From Streptomyces olivaceoviridis (lineage in GTDB: Bacteria > Actinomycetota > Actinomycetes > Streptomycetales > Streptomycetaceae), in NCBI RefSeq assembly GCF_014650115.1, contig NZ_BMUI01000020.1, positions 114,132 through 178,131 on the forward strand: 64,000 bases of DNA, given 5' to 3'. A model generated the notes under the pieces. That model did no database searches. It saw only the letters and a program-made list of their open reading frames with translations, and had not been told where the DNA came from. Made by a program: the position numbers and the translations under genes. Positions within the stretch are counted from its first letter, which is position 1, and each line of letters begins with the position of its first letter. This document shows positions 16,202 through 29,400 of the stretch, in pieces.

Positions 16202-17332
16202 GTGAAGATCCGGGTGGAACGCGACGTACTCGCGGAGGCAGTGGCGTGGGCCGCACGCAGCCTCCCGGCCCGTCCGCCGGCGCCTGTCCTCGCCGGCCTG
16301 CTGCTGAAGGCCGAGGACGGCCAGCTCAGCCTGTCCAGCTTCGACTACGAGGTCTCCGCGCGGGTGAACGTCGAGGCGGAGGTCGAGGAGGAGGGCACCG
16401 TCCTCGTCTCCGGCCGGCTGCTCGCCGACATCTCCCGCGCCCTGCCCAACCGGCCGGTGGAGATTTCCACAGACGGTGTACGGGTCACCGTGACGTGCGG
16501 CTCCTCCCGGTTCACCCTCCACACCCTGCCTGTGGAGGAGTACCCGTCGCTGCCGCAGATGCCGAACGCGACCGGCACCGTCCCCGGTGAGGTCTTCGCC
16601 GCCGCCGTCTCCCAGGTGGCCATCGCGGCCGGCCGGGACGACACGCTCCCGGTGCTCACCGGTGTGCGCATCGAGATCGAGGGCGACACGGTCACCCTGG
16701 CCTCCACCGACCGCTACCGCTTCGCGGTCCGCGAGTTCCTGTGGAAGCCGGAGAACCCCGACGCGTCCGCGGTCGCCCTGGTCCCGGCGAAGACGCTGCT
16801 GGACACCGCCAAGTCGCTGGGCGCCGGGGACAGCGTCACGCTGGCGCTGTCCGGGTCCGGTGCCGGTGAGGGCCTGATCGGTTTCGAGGGCGCCGGGCGG
16901 CGGACGACCACGCGCCTGCTCGAAGGCGACCTGCCGAAGTACCGCACGCTGTTCCCGACCGAGTTCAACTCCATCGCCGTGATCGAGACCGCGCCGTTCG
17001 TGGAGGCCGTCAAGCGTGTGGCGCTGGTCGCCGAGCGGAACACCCCGGTGCGGCTCAGCTTCGAGCAGGGTGTGCTGATCCTGGAGGCCGGGTCGAGCGA
17101 CGACGCACAGGCTGTGGAAAGGGTGGACGCCCAGCTGGACGGCGATGACATCTCCATCGCCTTCAACCCGACGTTCCTGCTGGACGGTCTGAGCGCGATC
17201 GACTCGCCGGTGGCGCAGCTGTCGTTCACCACGTCCACGAAGCCGGCGCTGCTGAGCGGCAAGCCGGCGGTGGACGCGGAGGCCGACGAGGCGTACAAGT
17301 ACCTGATCATGCCGGTGCGACTCAGCGGCTGA
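16202..17332 (+). CDS. dnaN: DNA polymerase III beta subunit (sliding clamp)
   Basis: A 376-residue clamp with the expected three-domain length. The N-terminus is MKIRVERDVLAEAVAWAARS and the C-terminus ends YKYLIMPVRLSG, matching the conserved end of clamps. It forms a dimeric ring that tethers the replicase and other factors. The GTG at 16202 has AGGAGG upstream. It follows oriC directly, and a terminator follows its stop. Confidence 0.98.
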   Translation: MKIRVERDVLAEAVAWAARSLPARPPAPVLAGLLLKAEDGQLSLSSFDYEVSARVNVEAEVEEEGTVLVSGRLLADISRALPNRPVEISTDGVRVTVTCGSSRFTLHTLPVEEYPSLPQMPNATGTVPGEVFAAAVSQVAIAAGRDDTLPVLTGVRIEIEGDTVTLASTDRYRFAVREFLWKPENPDASAVALVPAKTLLDTAKSLGAGDSVTLALSGSGAGEGLIGFEGAGRRTTTRLLEGDLPKYRTLFPTEFNSIAVIETAPFVEAVKRVALVAERNTPVRLSFEQGVLILEAGSSDDAQAVERVDAQLDGDDISIAFNPTFLLDGLSAIDSPVAQLSFTTSTKPALLSGKPAVDAEADEAYKYLIMPVRLSG

Positions 17333-17350
17333 CCGCTGTCCACAGCTGTG

Positions 17351-17387
17351 CGCGGTGCCGGGTGCCGCAGGGGCGCCCGGCACCGCG
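17351..17387 (+). terminator. dnaN terminator
   Basis: A 16-pair GC-rich stem (17351-17366 with 17372-17387, one wobble pair) 18 bases after the dnaN stop. It separates dnaN from gnd. Confidence 0.8.
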
Positions 17388-17563
17388 GTCGGCCGGGACG
17401 GGTGGGCACCGGCCGCGCGGCTACGACGGCACGAGTCCGTGGACGAGGCCGTTCTCGCAGGTGAGCGGCTATGCCCACAGCTGTGCATGAGCGTCCGGGT
17501 TTAGGCTCGGCTCGGCATCTCCGGTGCCTCTCACGCCACACAGCGACCTAAGGAACACAACTG

Positions 17564-18439
17564 ATGGAGCTCGGTCTCGTCGGCCTCGGCAAGATGGGCG
17601 GCAACATGCGCGAGCGGATCCGCCGCGCGGGCCACACCGTCATCGGATACGACCGCAACGCGGACCTCGCGGACGTCCACAGCCTGGAAGAGCTCGTGGG
17701 CAAGCTCAAGGGCCCGCGCGTGGTCTGGGTGATGGTCCCGGCCGGTGCGCCCACCCAGTCGACCATCGACCAGCTGGCCGAGCTGCTGGAGCCCGGCGAC
17801 GTGGTCGTGGACGGCGGCAACTCCCGCTGGACGGACGACGAGAGGCACGCCGAGGAGCTGGCCGCCAAGGGCATAGGCTTCGTCGACTGCGGTGTCTCCG
17901 GGGGCGTGTGGGGCCTGGAGAACGGGTACGCGCTGATGTACGGCGGCGACGCCGAGAACGTCGCCAAGGTGCAGCCGGTCTTCGACGCGCTGAAGCCGGA
18001 GGGCGACTTCGGTTCGGTGCACGCGGGCAAGGTCGGCGCGGGCCACTTCGCGAAGATGGTCCACAACGGCATCGAGTACGCCATGATGCAGGCCTACGCC
18101 GAGGGCTGGGAGCTGCTGGAGAAGGTCGACTCCGTCACGGACGTCCGTGAGGTCTTCCGCTCCTGGCAGGAGGGCACGGTCATCCGCTCCTGGTTGCTGG
18201 ACCTCGCGGTGAACGCCCTCGACGAGGACGAGCACCTGGACGGTCTGCGCGGTTATGCACAGGACTCGGGTGAGGGACGCTGGACCGTGGAGGCCGCGAT
18301 CGACAACGCGGTGCCGCTGCCGGCGATCACCGCGTCGCTGTTCGCGCGGTTCGCCTCCCGCCAGGAGGACTCGCCGCAGATGAAGATGATCGCCGCGCTG
18401 CGCAACCAGTTCGGCGGTCACGCGGTGGAGAAGAAGTAA
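17564..18439 (+). CDS. gnd: 6-phosphogluconate dehydrogenase, decarboxylating (short form)
   Basis: A 291-residue NAD(P)-dependent dehydrogenase converting 6-phosphogluconate to ribulose 5-phosphate and CO2. The N-terminal Rossmann motif is GLVGLGKMGGNM, the substrate loop DGGNSRW, and the catalytic Lys segment GHFAKMVHNGIEYAMMQAY. The length matches the short, dimer-type GndA group rather than the 470-residue form. The ATG at 17564 follows AAGGAAC. Its place between dnaN and recF is common in actinobacteria. Confidence 0.93.
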   Translation: MELGLVGLGKMGGNMRERIRRAGHTVIGYDRNADLADVHSLEELVGKLKGPRVVWVMVPAGAPTQSTIDQLAELLEPGDVVVDGGNSRWTDDERHAEELAAKGIGFVDCGVSGGVWGLENGYALMYGGDAENVAKVQPVFDALKPEGDFGSVHAGKVGAGHFAKMVHNGIEYAMMQAYAEGWELLEKVDSVTDVREVFRSWQEGTVIRSWLLDLAVNALDEDEHLDGLRGYAQDSGEGRWTVEAAIDNAVPLPAITASLFARFASRQEDSPQMKMIAALRNQFGGHAVEKK

Positions 18440-18492
18440 TCCACAGGGTCGCTCCGCGATCCACAAGCCTGAGGGAGGTCGGCGGTCCCGCC

Positions 18493-19614
18493 ATGCACGT
18501 CACGCATCTGTCGCTCGCCGACTTCCGCTCGTACGCCCGGGCCGAGGTCCCGCTCGACCCGGGCGTCACCGCCTTCGTCGGCCCCAACGGACAGGGCAAG
18601 ACCAACCTCGTGGAGGCGGTCGGATACCTGGCGACCCTCGGCAGCCACCGGGTGGCCTCCGACGCCCCCCTGGTCCGCATGGGCGCCGAGCGGGCGGTCG
18701 TACGGGCGCAGGTCCGGCAGGGCGACCGGCAGCAGCTCATCGAGCTGGAGGTGAACCCGGGCAAGGCCAACCGCGCCCGCATCAACCGGTCCTCGCAGGT
18801 CAGGCCGCGGGATGTGCTGGGGATCGTCCGGACCGTGCTGTTCGCGCCCGAGGACCTCGCGCTCGTCAAGGGCGACCCGGGCGAGCGGCGGCGGTTCCTC
18901 GACGAGCTGATCACCGCACGGTCCCCGCGGATGGCGGGTGTGCGCTCGGACTACGAGCGGGTGCTCAAGCAGCGCAACACCCTGTTGAAGACGGCCGCGC
19001 TGGCCCGCCGGCATGGTGGGCGGTCCATGGATTTGTCCACGCTCGACGTGTGGGACCAGCATCTCTCGCGCGCGGGCGCGGAGCTGCTCGCCCAGCGGAT
19101 GGATCTCATCGCCGCGCTGGGGCCGCTCGCCGACAAGGCGTACGAACAGCTCGCTCCCGGCGGCGGTCCGGTCGCGCTGGAGTACAAGCCGTCGGCGCCC
19201 GGTGAGGCGCACACGCGCGAGGACCTCTACGCCCAGCTGACGGAGGCCCTCTCCCAGGCGCGCAAGCAGGAGATCGAGCGGGGCGTCACCCTGGTGGGAC
19301 CGCACCGGGACGATCTGCTCCTCAAACTCGGTCAGCTGCCCGCCAAGGGCTACGCCTCGCACGGCGAGTCCTGGTCCTACGCTCTCGCGCTGCGGCTGGC
19401 CTCCTACGACCTGCTGCGCGCCGAGGGCAACGAGCCGGTGCTGATCCTGGACGACGTCTTCGCCGAGCTGGACGCCCGCCGCCGGGAGCGGCTGGCGGAG
19501 CTGGTCGCGCCCGGTGAGCAGGTGCTGGTCACCGCCGCCGTGGACGACGACGTACCCCCTGTGCTGGCCGGCGCGCGGTACGCGGTGGCCGGCGGGACGG
19601 TGGAGCGCGTATGA
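18493..19614 (+). CDS. recF: DNA replication and repair protein RecF
   Basis: A 373-residue SMC-like ABC ATPase that helps load RecA at gapped DNA. Walker A GPNGQGKTN is at about residues 33-41, the signature region SHGESWSYALALRLAS at about 295-310, and Walker B VLILDDVFAELDARRR at about 315-330. The start is ATG at 18493 with GGGAGG upstream. The stop overlaps the following DUF721 gene by four bases (ATGA, 19611-19614). Confidence 0.97.
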   Translation: MHVTHLSLADFRSYARAEVPLDPGVTAFVGPNGQGKTNLVEAVGYLATLGSHRVASDAPLVRMGAERAVVRAQVRQGDRQQLIELEVNPGKANRARINRSSQVRPRDVLGIVRTVLFAPEDLALVKGDPGERRRFLDELITARSPRMAGVRSDYERVLKQRNTLLKTAALARRHGGRSMDLSTLDVWDQHLSRAGAELLAQRMDLIAALGPLADKAYEQLAPGGGPVALEYKPSAPGEAHTREDLYAQLTEALSQARKQEIERGVTLVGPHRDDLLLKLGQLPAKGYASHGESWSYALALRLASYDLLRAEGNEPVLILDDVFAELDARRRERLAELVAPGEQVLVTAAVDDDVPPVLAGARYAVAGGTVERV

Positions 19615-20165
19615 GCACCGAAGAGCCGGGCCCGAGCCGGAAGACGGGTGCCCGGAGCGGTGGCGAGCCCTCCGGCGTCGACCTCGCGCGCGTGGCGTTG
19701 CGCGCGGCGAAGGAGCAGGCACGCGCGCGGGGGGACGCGGCGCGGCAGAAGAAGCAGGCGCGGCGCGGCGGCGGCCTGCGCTCCGGGGCGCGCGCCGACG
19801 GGCGCGACCCGATGGCGCTGGGCGCGGCGATCAACCGGCTGATCACCGAGCGCGGCTGGGAGAAGCCGGCCGCGGTGGGCGGGGTGATGGGCCGCTGGCC
19901 GCAGATCGTCGGCGAGGACCTGGCCAAGCACTGTGTGCCGCAGCGGTACGACGAGGACGAGCGGGTGCTGACCGTCCAGTGCGACTCGACGGCCTGGGCG
20001 ACCCAGCTCCGGGTGCTCGCCCCCACCCTGGTGGCGCGGATCAACGAGGACCTCGGGCACGGCAGTGTACGGATCATCAAGGTGCTCAATCCGGGCGGCC
20101 AGGCCCGCCGCTACGGCCCGCTGCGGGCTCCGGGGAGCACCGGACCCGGGGACACCTACGGGTGA
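19611..20165 (+). CDS. DUF721 protein, DciA-like helicase-loading factor
   Basis: A 184-residue protein. The first 70 residues are Arg/Ala-rich and probably disordered. The DUF721 core follows (AAINRLITERGWEKPAAVGG, VMGRWPQIVGEDLAKH, LRVLAPTLVARINEDLG). DUF721 includes DciA, the ancestral replicative-helicase operator in bacteria without DnaC or DnaI; this protein is the likely actinobacterial counterpart. Its fusion-tight coupling to recF and placement before gyrB match the mycobacterial order. The function is inferred from family and context. Confidence 0.85.
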   Translation: MSTEEPGPSRKTGARSGGEPSGVDLARVALRAAKEQARARGDAARQKKQARRGGGLRSGARADGRDPMALGAAINRLITERGWEKPAAVGGVMGRWPQIVGEDLAKHCVPQRYDEDERVLTVQCDSTAWATQLRVLAPTLVARINEDLGHGSVRIIKVLNPGGQARRYGPLRAPGSTGPGDTYG

Positions 20166-20585
20166 TGTACCTCACGTCGGGCGTCCGGTCCGGCATGCCG
20201 TCGTACCCCCGTCCACAGGTGTGGATCACTGCTGTGGGGTGCCCCGGAACCCCCGGCGACCGGCCTCGGATCGCCATCTGACCCGCCAGTAGCCACGGGT
20301 TGACGGCTCGAAGCGCTGAGTGCCGCTGTGAGCCGCTTGGAGCCCCCTTCCGTATATCGGTACCCGGCGGAGACCGGTTGAGGGCGGCACATGGGAGCTC
20401 AGGTGCCCGCAAACCCCCATCGATGTCAGTGCTACCGGTAGACTGGAAGACAATCCCGCCCCAACGTGGGGACCGCCCGGGAAAAGCTGAGCAACGCTGA
20501 TCAAGGCTTACCAACGCAACATGCCGCAGCCGCTCCGGCAACCTGCCGACGAGCCCGGCTCGTGCTGTGCCAGAAAGGGCGCTTC
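20166..20585. other. Leader/promoter region upstream of gyrB
   Basis: About 420 bases without a convincing gene. An in-frame ATG at 20466 would extend GyrB by 40 residues, but the extension lacks family similarity. There is a possible -10 hexamer TAGACT (20437-20442) without a clear -35, and scattered GTCCACA-like words. No terminator was recognised. It probably holds the gyrBA promoter, which in Streptomyces responds to supercoiling. Confidence 0.45.
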
Positions 20586-22643
20586 GTGGCCGATTCCGGC
20601 AACCCCAACGAGAACATCCCGTCCACCGACGCCGGCGTGAACGCCGAGGCCACGGAGTCCGCCGCGGCCTCCGCGTCCTACGACGCCAGCGCCATCACCG
20701 TGCTCGAAGGGCTGGACGCGGTCCGCAAGCGGCCCGGCATGTACATCGGCTCCACGGGCGAGCGCGGACTGCACCACCTGGTGTACGAGGTCGTCGACAA
20801 CTCGGTCGACGAGGCGCTGGCCGGTTACGCGGACACCATCGACGTGACGATCCTCGCCGACGGCGGCGTGCGCGTCGTCGACAACGGCCGTGGCATCCCG
20901 GTGGGCATCGTGCCCTCCGAGGGCAAGCCGGCCGTCGAGGTCGTGCTCACCGTGCTGCACGCGGGCGGCAAGTTCGGCGGCGGCGGGTACGCCGTCTCCG
21001 GCGGTCTGCACGGTGTCGGTGTGTCCGTCGTCAACGCGCTGTCCACCAAGGTCGCCGTCGAGGTGAGGACCGACGGCCACCGCTGGACGCAGGACTACAA
21101 GATGGGCGTCCCGACGGCGCCGCTGGCCAAGCACGAGGCGGCGCAGGAGACCGGTACGTCGGTCACCTTCTGGGCCGACCCGGAGATCTTCGAGACCACC
21201 GAGTACTCCTTCGAGACGCTGTCCCGGCGTTTCCAGGAGATGGCGTTCCTCAACAAGGGCCTGACGATCCGGCTCACCGACGAGCGCGAGTCGGCGAAGG
21301 CCACGAGCGGCGCGGACGAGGCGGGTGCGGACGAGAAGGCCGAGGTCAAGACCGTCACGTACCACTACGAGGGCGGCATCGTCGACTTCGTGAAGTACCT
21401 CAACTCCCGCAAGGGAGAGGCGGTGCACCCCACGGTCGTCTCGTTGGAGGCCGAGGACAAGGACAAGAGCCTGTCCCTTGAGGTCGCCATGCAGTGGAAC
21501 AGCGGCTACACCGAGGGCGTGTACTCCTTCGCGAACATCATCCACACCCACGAGGGCGGCACGCACGAGGAGGGCTTCCGCGCGGCCCTCACCAGCCTCA
21601 TCAACAAGTACGCGCGCGACAAGAAGCTGCTGCGCGAGAAGGACGACAACCTCACCGGTGACGACATCCGCGAGGGTCTGACCGCGATCATCTCGGTCAA
21701 GCTGAGCGAGCCGCAGTTCGAGGGCCAGACGAAGACCAAGCTGGGCAACACGGAGGCGAAGACCTTCGTGCAGAAGGCGGTCTACGAGCACCTCAACGAC
21801 TGGCTGGACCGCAACCCGGTCGAGGCCGCGGACATCATCCGCAAGGGCATCCAGGCGGCCACCGCGCGCGTGGCGGCCCGCAAGGCCCGTGACCTGACCC
21901 GGCGCAAGGGGCTGCTGGAGTCGGCGTCGCTGCCGGGCAAGCTGGCCGACTGCCAGTCCAACGACCCGGCCAAGTGCGAGATCTTCATCGTCGAGGGCGA
22001 CTCCGCCGGCGGCTCGGCCAAGTCCGGCCGGAACCCGCAGTACCAGGCGATCCTCCCGATCCGCGGCAAGATCCTGAACGTGGAGAAGGCCCGGATCGAC
22101 AAGATCCTCCAGAACCAGGAGATCCAGGCGCTGATCTCGGCCTTCGGCACGGGTGTGCACGAGGACTTCGACATCGAGAAGCTCCGCTACCACAAGATCA
22201 TCCTGATGGCGGACGCCGACGTCGACGGCCAGCACATCAGCACCCTGCTGCTGACCTTCCTGTTCCGCTTCATGCGGCCGCTGGTCGAGGCCGGGCACGT
22301 GTACCTGTCCCGCCCCCCGCTGTACAAGATCAAGTGGGGCCGTGACGACGTGGAGTACGCCTACTCGGACCGCGAGCGCGACGCGCTGATCGAGATGGGC
22401 CGCCAGCGTGGCAAGCGCGTCCGCGAGGACTCGATCCAGCGCTTCAAGGGTCTCGGCGAGATGAACGCCGAGGAGCTGCGCGTGACCACCATGGACCAGG
22501 AGCACCGGGTCCTCGGCCAGGTCACCCTGGACGACGCCGCCCAGGCCGACGACCTGTTCTCGGTCCTGATGGGCGAGGACGTCGAGGCCCGTCGCCAGTT
22601 CATCCAGCGCAACGCCAAGGACGTCCGCTTCCTCGACATCTGA
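20586..22643 (+). CDS. gyrB: DNA gyrase subunit B
   Basis: A 685-residue ATPase subunit of gyrase. The GHKL ATPase domain carries VVDNSVDEALAG and the glycine-rich GGLHGVGVSVVNAL. The TOPRIM domain has EGDSAGGSAKSGR and DADVDGQH. The C-terminus ends RNAKDVRFLDI, as in all actinobacterial GyrB. The GTG at 20586 (MADSGNPNEN) is preferred over the ATG at 20466 because it matches Streptomyces homologues in length and has GAAAGG upstream. gyrA follows after 42 bases. Confidence 0.97.
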   Translation: MADSGNPNENIPSTDAGVNAEATESAAASASYDASAITVLEGLDAVRKRPGMYIGSTGERGLHHLVYEVVDNSVDEALAGYADTIDVTILADGGVRVVDNGRGIPVGIVPSEGKPAVEVVLTVLHAGGKFGGGGYAVSGGLHGVGVSVVNALSTKVAVEVRTDGHRWTQDYKMGVPTAPLAKHEAAQETGTSVTFWADPEIFETTEYSFETLSRRFQEMAFLNKGLTIRLTDERESAKATSGADEAGADEKAEVKTVTYHYEGGIVDFVKYLNSRKGEAVHPTVVSLEAEDKDKSLSLEVAMQWNSGYTEGVYSFANIIHTHEGGTHEEGFRAALTSLINKYARDKKLLREKDDNLTGDDIREGLTAIISVKLSEPQFEGQTKTKLGNTEAKTFVQKAVYEHLNDWLDRNPVEAADIIRKGIQAATARVAARKARDLTRRKGLLESASLPGKLADCQSNDPAKCEIFIVEGDSAGGSAKSGRNPQYQAILPIRGKILNVEKARIDKILQNQEIQALISAFGTGVHEDFDIEKLRYHKIILMADADVDGQHISTLLLTFLFRFMRPLVEAGHVYLSRPPLYKIKWGRDDVEYAYSDRERDALIEMGRQRGKRVREDSIQRFKGLGEMNAEELRVTTMDQEHRVLGQVTLDDAAQADDLFSVLMGEDVEARRQFIQRNAKDVRFLDI

Positions 22644-22685
22644 GTCGGTCTCAGCTGACCGCACCAGGAAGGATCTTCACCAGCA

Positions 22686-25280
<2,595 letters not shown>

Positions 25281-25298
25281 CACGAGGAGTGAGTCAGC

Positions 25299-26048
25299 GT
25301 GAGCGGAGCCACGGGCGCCGGATCGGCCGGTACCTCCACGGGTACGGAAACGGACGGCGGCGGCCGTGGCTCCGCCGCGAACGCGCTGCCCGCGGGGAGT
25401 GCGCCCGCCGGTGGTGCGCACGACCCGCAGACGACGAACCTGAAGCCGGTGAAGGTGTCCGAGACGGACTCTTCCCGTACGTCTGGATCCCAGGGGGGAA
25501 CTGTGACGGACACCCGAGGCCCGGCCGCGTCCGGTGAGGCGCGGCCGGCGTCGCCGCTTCCCGGGGAGCGGCGCCCGGAGCAGACCGACGGGCCCTACCA
25601 CCCGCCGCAGGCCTATCAGGCGCAGGCGCCCGCCGGCGCGACGCGCAAGCCGCGCACGGGCGTGCGGACGGCGCCGCGGACCCGCAAGGCGCGGCTGCGG
25701 GTGGCCAAGGCCGACCCGTGGTCGGTGATGAAGGTCAGCTTCCTGCTCTCCATCGCGCTCGGCATCTGCACGGTCGTCGCCTCGGCGGTGCTGTGGATGG
25801 TCATGGACGCGATGGGCGTGTTCTCGACGGTCGGCGGCACGATCTCGGAGGCGACCGGCTCGAACGAGGCGAACGGCTTCGACCTCCAGGCGTTCCTGTC
25901 GCTCCCCCACGTCCTGACGTTCGCGGCGATCATCGCGGTCATCGACGTGGTCCTGGCCACGGCGCTCGCGACGCTCGGCGCGTTCATCTACAACCTCTCC
26001 GCGGGGTTCGTGGGCGGGATCGAGCTGACGCTGGCGGAGGACGAGTGA
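25299..26048 (+). CDS. DUF3566 membrane protein downstream of gyrA
   Basis: A 249-residue protein. The first 145 residues are Gly/Pro/Thr-rich and probably disordered. The C-terminal DUF3566 domain has two membrane segments (about 150-175 and 205-235) and ends ELTLAEDE. Homologues sit between gyrA and tRNA-Ile across actinobacteria, including mycobacteria. The function is unknown; the constant location hints at a link with cell envelope or division. The start is GTG at 25299 after AGGAGTGAG. Confidence 0.85.
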   Translation: MSGATGAGSAGTSTGTETDGGGRGSAANALPAGSAPAGGAHDPQTTNLKPVKVSETDSSRTSGSQGGTVTDTRGPAASGEARPASPLPGERRPEQTDGPYHPPQAYQAQAPAGATRKPRTGVRTAPRTRKARLRVAKADPWSVMKVSFLLSIALGICTVVASAVLWMVMDAMGVFSTVGGTISEATGSNEANGFDLQAFLSLPHVLTFAAIIAVIDVVLATALATLGAFIYNLSAGFVGGIELTLAEDE

Positions 26049-26091
26049 CCCGCGGACCAGCGGCGTTCCGACGGTCCCCCGACAACCGATT

Positions 26092-26120
26092 TTGGGACTG
26101 ACGCGGTCGTGCGCTAATCT
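26092..26120 (+). promoter_or_regulatory. Vegetative promoter of tRNA-Ile
   Basis: TTGGGA (26092-26097), a 17-base spacer, then TAATCT (26115-26120), an HrdB-like promoter 40 bases before the mature tRNA. Confidence 0.6.
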
Positions 26121-26160
26121 TCAGGAGTCAGCGCGCGGGACACACACCGCAGAGCGCGGC

Positions 26161-26237
26161 GGGGCTATAGCTCAGTTGGTTAGAGCGCATCCCTGATAAG
26201 GATGAGGCCACAGGTTCAAATCCTGTTAGCCCCACCA
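26161..26237 (+). tRNA. tRNA-Ile (GAT)
   Basis: A complete 77-base cloverleaf with encoded CCA. The acceptor GGGGCTA pairs with TAGCCCC, the D-loop is TAGCTCAGTTGGTTAGAGC, the anticodon GAT is at 26195-26197, and the T-arm is ACAGGTTCAAATCCTGT. It lies just after gyrA and DUF3566, the conserved actinobacterial place for ileT. Confidence 0.98.
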
Positions 26238-26240
26238 GCG

Positions 26241-26276
26241 AGAAGACCCCCGGTCCAGCAGGACCGGGGGTCTTCT
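26241..26276 (+). terminator. Terminator of tRNA-Ile
   Basis: A perfect 16-base stem (26241-26256 with 26261-26276) with an AGCA loop directly after the tRNA. Confidence 0.92.
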
Positions 26277-26423
26277 GCTGTTCGGGGTGGCGGGGGTTCG
26301 GGGGAAGAAAAAGGCCCGACCGCTGGCGACGGGGGATGCACCAGCGATCGGGCTATGGCCAAGGGTAACAAGGTTGTCGGTTGTGTGGGGCCAAGTACGG
26401 GGGGAATCCCGCAGGTTGGCCGA

Positions 26424-29400
26424 TCATCGACCGCACGGGGGGTCGTAGCCCAGGCGCGGCAGGTACTCGTGCCAGCGCTGGGGGGTCAGGACGCCTCGGG
26501 TGACCGAGCAGATGTGCCGGATCGCCGTGTCGGCGTCCAGGCTCCACAGCCGGACCGTGTCGGCGCCGCTGGAGACGCCCAGGACGTGGCTCTCGGGGCT
26601 GAAGATGAGGAAGTTGCCCGTCTTGGCGTTGGGGCTCATCGACTGGCCGATGGGGGTCGCCGAGGCGGGGTCGGTGACGTTCCACAGGCGGACCGTGTTG
26701 TCGCTGCCGCCGCTGGCCAGGGTGTCGCCGCCGGCGCTGAACGTCAGGGACGTGACCGCCTCGGTGTGGCCGGTGAGCGGCTTGCCCAAGGGTTCGACGT
26801 GCGCGGGGTCGCTGGTGTTCCACAGGCGGACCGTGTCGTCGTCGCTGCCGCTGGCCAGCGTGTGGCCGTCCGGACCGAAGGCGAGCGCGTTGACCGGGCC
26901 GGAGTGGTCGGTGAGCGGCGTGCCCAGCGGGCGGGCGTGCGCGCGGTCGGTCATGTTCCACAGCCGGATCGTGCTGTCCGCGCTGCCGCTGGCCAGCGTG
27001 CGGCCGTCCGGGCTGAAGACGAGGCTGTTGATGTAGCCCCGGTGGCCGGTGAGGGGGCTGCCGAGCGGGGCCGGGCGGCCCGGGTCGGTCACGTCCCACA
27101 GCTGGACGGTGCGGTCGTCGTAGGCGGTGGCCAGGGTGCGGCCGTCCGGGCTGTAGGCGAGCGCGTCGGAGCCCATGAAGCGGGTGCGCAGGTGCAGCGG
27201 CGGGCCGGCGGCTACCGGGTGGGCGGGATCGGTGACGTTCCACAGGTGGACCGTCCGGACGCCGGTGAGGACGGCGAGCGTGCGGCCGTCGGGGGAGAAC
27301 ATCAGGGAGCGCTCGTCGCCGTCGGCCCGCATGAACGGCTCGCCGAGCAGGACGGGCCGACCGGGCCGCGTCACGTTCCACAGCCGTAGCCTGCCGTCCC
27401 GGGCGGCCGTGGCCAGCACCCGGCCGTCCGGGCGGAACGCTCCGCTCCGGCCGATCATGTCCGAGGTCGGGACCGACCACAGGCGCACCTTGCCGTCCCC
27501 GCTGCCGGTGGCGAGGGTACGGCCGTCCGGGCGGAACCCCAGGGCGTACATCTCACCGCTGCTGCCCGTCAGCGACTCGCCGACCTGGGACGGGGAGCCC
27601 GGGTCGCTGACGTTCCACAGGCTCGCCGTGCTGTCCGCGCTCGCGGCGGCGAGCCGGACGCCGTCCGGGCTGAACGCCACCGACCAGACCGGGCCGGTGT
27701 GGCCGGTCAGCGGCGAGCCGACCGCCGCGGCGCGGGCGGGGTCGGCCACGTTCCACAGCCGGATGGTGTCGTCCGCGCTGCCGCTGGCCAGGGTGCGCCC
27801 GTCGGGGCTGAAGGCCACCGAGTGCACGAGGTCCGTGTGCCCCCGCAGCGTCCTGACCGGCTGCGGCCGGCGCGGCGCGGAGACGTCCCACAGCCGGATC
27901 GTGTCGTCGTCGCCACCCGTCGCGAGCGTCCGCCCGTCCGGGGCGAACGCCACACAGCGCACCGCGGCGCCGTGCCCGCGCAGGGTGGCGAGGGCGCCGG
28001 GCCGGCGCGGGTCGCTGACGTCCCACAGCCGCACGGTACGGTCCTCGCCGGCCGTGGCCAGCGTGCGCCCGTCGGGACTGAAGGCGACCAGGTAGATCGT
28101 GCCCTGACGGCCGGCGAGCGGCGTGCCCAGCGGGCGGGCGTGCGCGGGGTCGGACACGTCCCACAGCCGGACCGTGCCGTCGTCGCCGGCGCTGGCCAGG
28201 GTGCGGCCGTCCGGGCTGAAGACGGCACTGCTCACCCAGCTGGTGTGGCCGGTCAGGGGCGCACCGAGCGGGGCCGGGCGGTTCGGGTCGGTCACGTCCC
28301 ACAGCCGGACCGTGCGGTCGTAGCCGGCCGTCGCCAGCGTGTTGCCGTCCGGGCTGAAGGAGGTGAGGTAGACGGCGCCGGTGTGGCCGGACAGCGGGGT
28401 GGCCAGCGGCGCGTTCACGATCGAGATCAGGCGGCTGTACGTGCCCTCGTCGCCGGGGCGGAGCTGGTGCGCGACCAGGTCGAGCTGGGCGGCCAGGGAC
28501 GGATCGGTGTGCTGGACCCGGTCGGCCTCGGCGAGCACCTGCTCGAACACGGCGTCGTCCCGCTGCTTCCAGGCGATCACCGCCGTACCGGCCGCGAGCA
28601 CGGCCAGCGCCACCAGCGCCGCCACCGCGGCCCGGCTCAGCCACACCGAGCGCTTGCGCAGCCGCACCGAGGCGGCCAGGAACTCCACCGCGCTCCGGGT
28701 CAGGTACGTGTCCCCGGCCGACCGGGCCCAGCCGCGGGCCTGCTCCAGCCGCGACCCCCGGTACAGCAGCGAGCTGTCCCGGCCCGAGTCCTCCCAGGCC
28801 CGGCCGTCCTCCTCCAGCCGCTGGCGCAGCAGATGGTCGCCCCGGCCCTCGTCGATCCAGTGCCGCAGCCGGGGCCAGGCGTGCAGCAGCGCCTCGTGGG
28901 TGATCTCCACGGTGTCCGCGTCCAGCGTCACCAGCCGGGCCCGCACCAGGGCCTCCAGCGACTCCTCCGTCTTGCCGGGGTCCGACGACTCCTCCGCCAG
29001 CTGCCGCCGGGTGCCGCGCCGGCGGGTGGCCTGGGTGTCCTCGCCCAGCCGGACCAGCCGCAGCAGGAGCAGCCGGGCGGCGGCACGGGCCGCCGGGTCC
29101 AGCCCGGACCAGGCGCGCTCGGCGGTCGCCGCGACCGCGCCCTGGATGCCGCCCGCCGCGCGGTAGCCGGCCAGTGTCAGCCGGCCGGCCTTCCGGCGCT
29201 GCCAGGTGGCCAGCAGGGCGTGCGAGAGCAGCGGCAGCACGCCCGCGTCGTGCGCGCCGCGCGGGCCGTCGGCGCTCACCTCGCGCACGATCAGCTCGGC
29301 GAGGCCCGGCTCCAGCTCCAGCCCCACCGCCTTGGCCGGACCGGTCACCGCCTCGCGCAGTTCGGTGCTGGTCAGCGGGCCGAGCACCATGTGCCGGTGC

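Noticed and set aside
14995..16590. Open frame running from dnaA through oriC into dnaN
   Set aside because: It depends on the GC-rich composition, overlaps the DnaA-box array, and changes character across the two real genes.
20466..20585. 40-residue N-terminal extension of GyrB from ATG 20466
   Set aside because: The GTG at 20586 gives the length and N-terminus expected of Streptomyces GyrB; the extension has no conserved features.
26161..26237. tRNA-Ile as an integration site with attL/attR duplication
   Set aside because: No second copy of its 3' end and no integrase were found before tRNA-Ala or elsewhere in the accessory block.
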